From NCBI RefSeq assembly GCF_001375515.1, contig NZ_CTDX01000012.1, forward strand, positions 1 through 64,000: a stretch of 64,000 nt of DNA, given 5' to 3'. Position numbers and translations under genes: made by a program. Position 1 is the first letter of the stretch. Every line of letters starts with the position of its first letter. The notes beneath the pieces are model-generated. The model saw only the letters and a program-made list of their open reading frames with translations. It was not told the origin of the DNA and did not search any database. Shown here in pieces: positions 63,648 through 64,000 of this stretch. Source of the DNA: Bacillus kwashiorkori. GTDB lineage: Bacteria > Bacillota > Bacilli > Bacillales > Caldibacillaceae.

Positions 63648-64000
63648 ATGATGAATTCCTATTTAGAAATCCGCCAAGAAAATGATGAGTTTCCATATTC
63701 CTGTTATTTGCATAGCGGGGATATTTCACTATTACCTCATTGGCATAAAGAAATTGAAATTGTTTATGTGAAAAAGGGAACATTAACAATAGGAGTTAAT
63801 GAAAACTTATTGACAATGGAAGAAGGTCAAATTCGAATAATTAATGGTGGTGAAGTTCATTATTTCCTCTCCTCACCTGAAAGTGAAAGAATTGTTATTC
63901 TATTTGACCAAGTTTTTTTCAAAGACATGCGTTTAGTACAAAAGGAAGAAAGGTCCTTCATAGACATCATATCAGGAATGGAGAAAAATAGTTTGTGCTG
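63648..64000 (+). CDS. AraC-family regulator, N-terminal part (cut by window)
   Basis: The visible 117 codons begin MMNSYLEIRQENDEFPYSCY and give a cupin sensor domain: PHWHKEIEIVYVKKGTLTIG with the typical HWHxxxEI start of AraC arabinose-binding-like domains, followed by GQIRIINGGEVHYFLSSPE and IVILFDQVFF. The helix-turn-helix half lies beyond the window. GAAGAGGTGAG precedes two adjacent ATG codons; either may be used. It probably responds to a sugar or other small molecule. Confidence 0.85.
   Translation, partial: MMNSYLEIRQENDEFPYSCYLHSGDISLLPHWHKEIEIVYVKKGTLTIGVNENLLTMEEGQIRIINGGEVHYFLSSPESERIVILFDQVFFKDMRLVQKEERSFIDIISGMEKNSLC

Noticed and set aside
1-64000. CRISPR array, rRNA, tRNA, prophage or complete IS
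   Set aside because: No regularly spaced repeat-spacer pattern, no RNA gene signatures, and no transposase or phage structural gene beyond the short relics described.

Overview
The window is AT-rich DNA from a low-GC, Gram-positive Bacillales chromosome, most likely Bacillaceae or the neighbouring Planococcaceae/Lysinibacillus group. Evidence: strong AGGAGG-type ribosome sites with frequent GTG/TTG starts, PyrR attenuators, a PerR-type box before catalase, lipoprotein signal peptides, a sortase substrate, and a YkoS/YkoT-like pair. There is no rRNA, tRNA, CRISPR array, complete insertion sequence or prophage. The sequence alone does not fix the genus. A D-aspartate cross-bridge cassette points to a taxon with Lys- or Orn-D-Asp (A4-type) peptidoglycan rather than directly cross-linked meso-DAP.

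Layout. 1-7200: a cut gene, a ferritin-like protein, an RluF-type pseudouridine synthase, DegV, a small membrane protein, a c-di-GMP-I riboswitch with a TPR/GGDEF cyclase, and a YxjI-like protein. 7200-8600: a GC-rich intergenic repeat and a solitary nuclease-like gene. 8770-11600: cytosine permease and deaminase behind a PyrR attenuator. 11800-14160: a MetNIQ-type ABC importer whose ATPase lacks the NIL domain. 14290-20880: D-Asp ligase, a second MurE-like ligase, asparagine synthase, C39 peptidase, aspartate racemase and a small coiled-coil protein, read as peptidoglycan D-Asx bridge synthesis. 21150-22880: AbgT transporter.

22957-29200 (minus strand): a cobalamin-riboswitch operon. It encodes a wall-anchored protein with two DUF4430 domains and an alpha/alpha toroid, resembling animal intrinsic factor and transcobalamin. 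It also encodes a DUF4430 lipoprotein and the T, fused A-A and S subunits of an ECF importer. The proposed route for B12 is wall, then lipoprotein, then membrane.

29480-45400: small secreted proteins, a pseudogene, a thioesterase, an LTA-synthase-like enzyme, a relic of an IS605-type right end, a ZIP transporter, uracil permease under a second PyrR attenuator, a lipoprotein cyclophilin, catalase, peptidase T and an ABC exporter. Then come a degraded ParM/StbA remnant next to an iteron-like repeat, and glutamate dehydrogenase. 45695-64000: cystine symporter, esterase, YkoT/YkoS-like pair, UspA, a CoA-transferase with a LytTR regulator upstream, a Dpp/Opp operon with its binding protein transcribed divergently, threonine catabolism (kbl, tdh), and the start of an AraC-type regulator cut by the window edge.

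The two pyrimidine salvage loci (codBA and the uracil permease) are about 25 kb apart but carry the same PyrR-type leader, so they probably respond together to uridine nucleotides. The c-di-GMP and B12 leaders each sit directly before genes that make or import their ligand.
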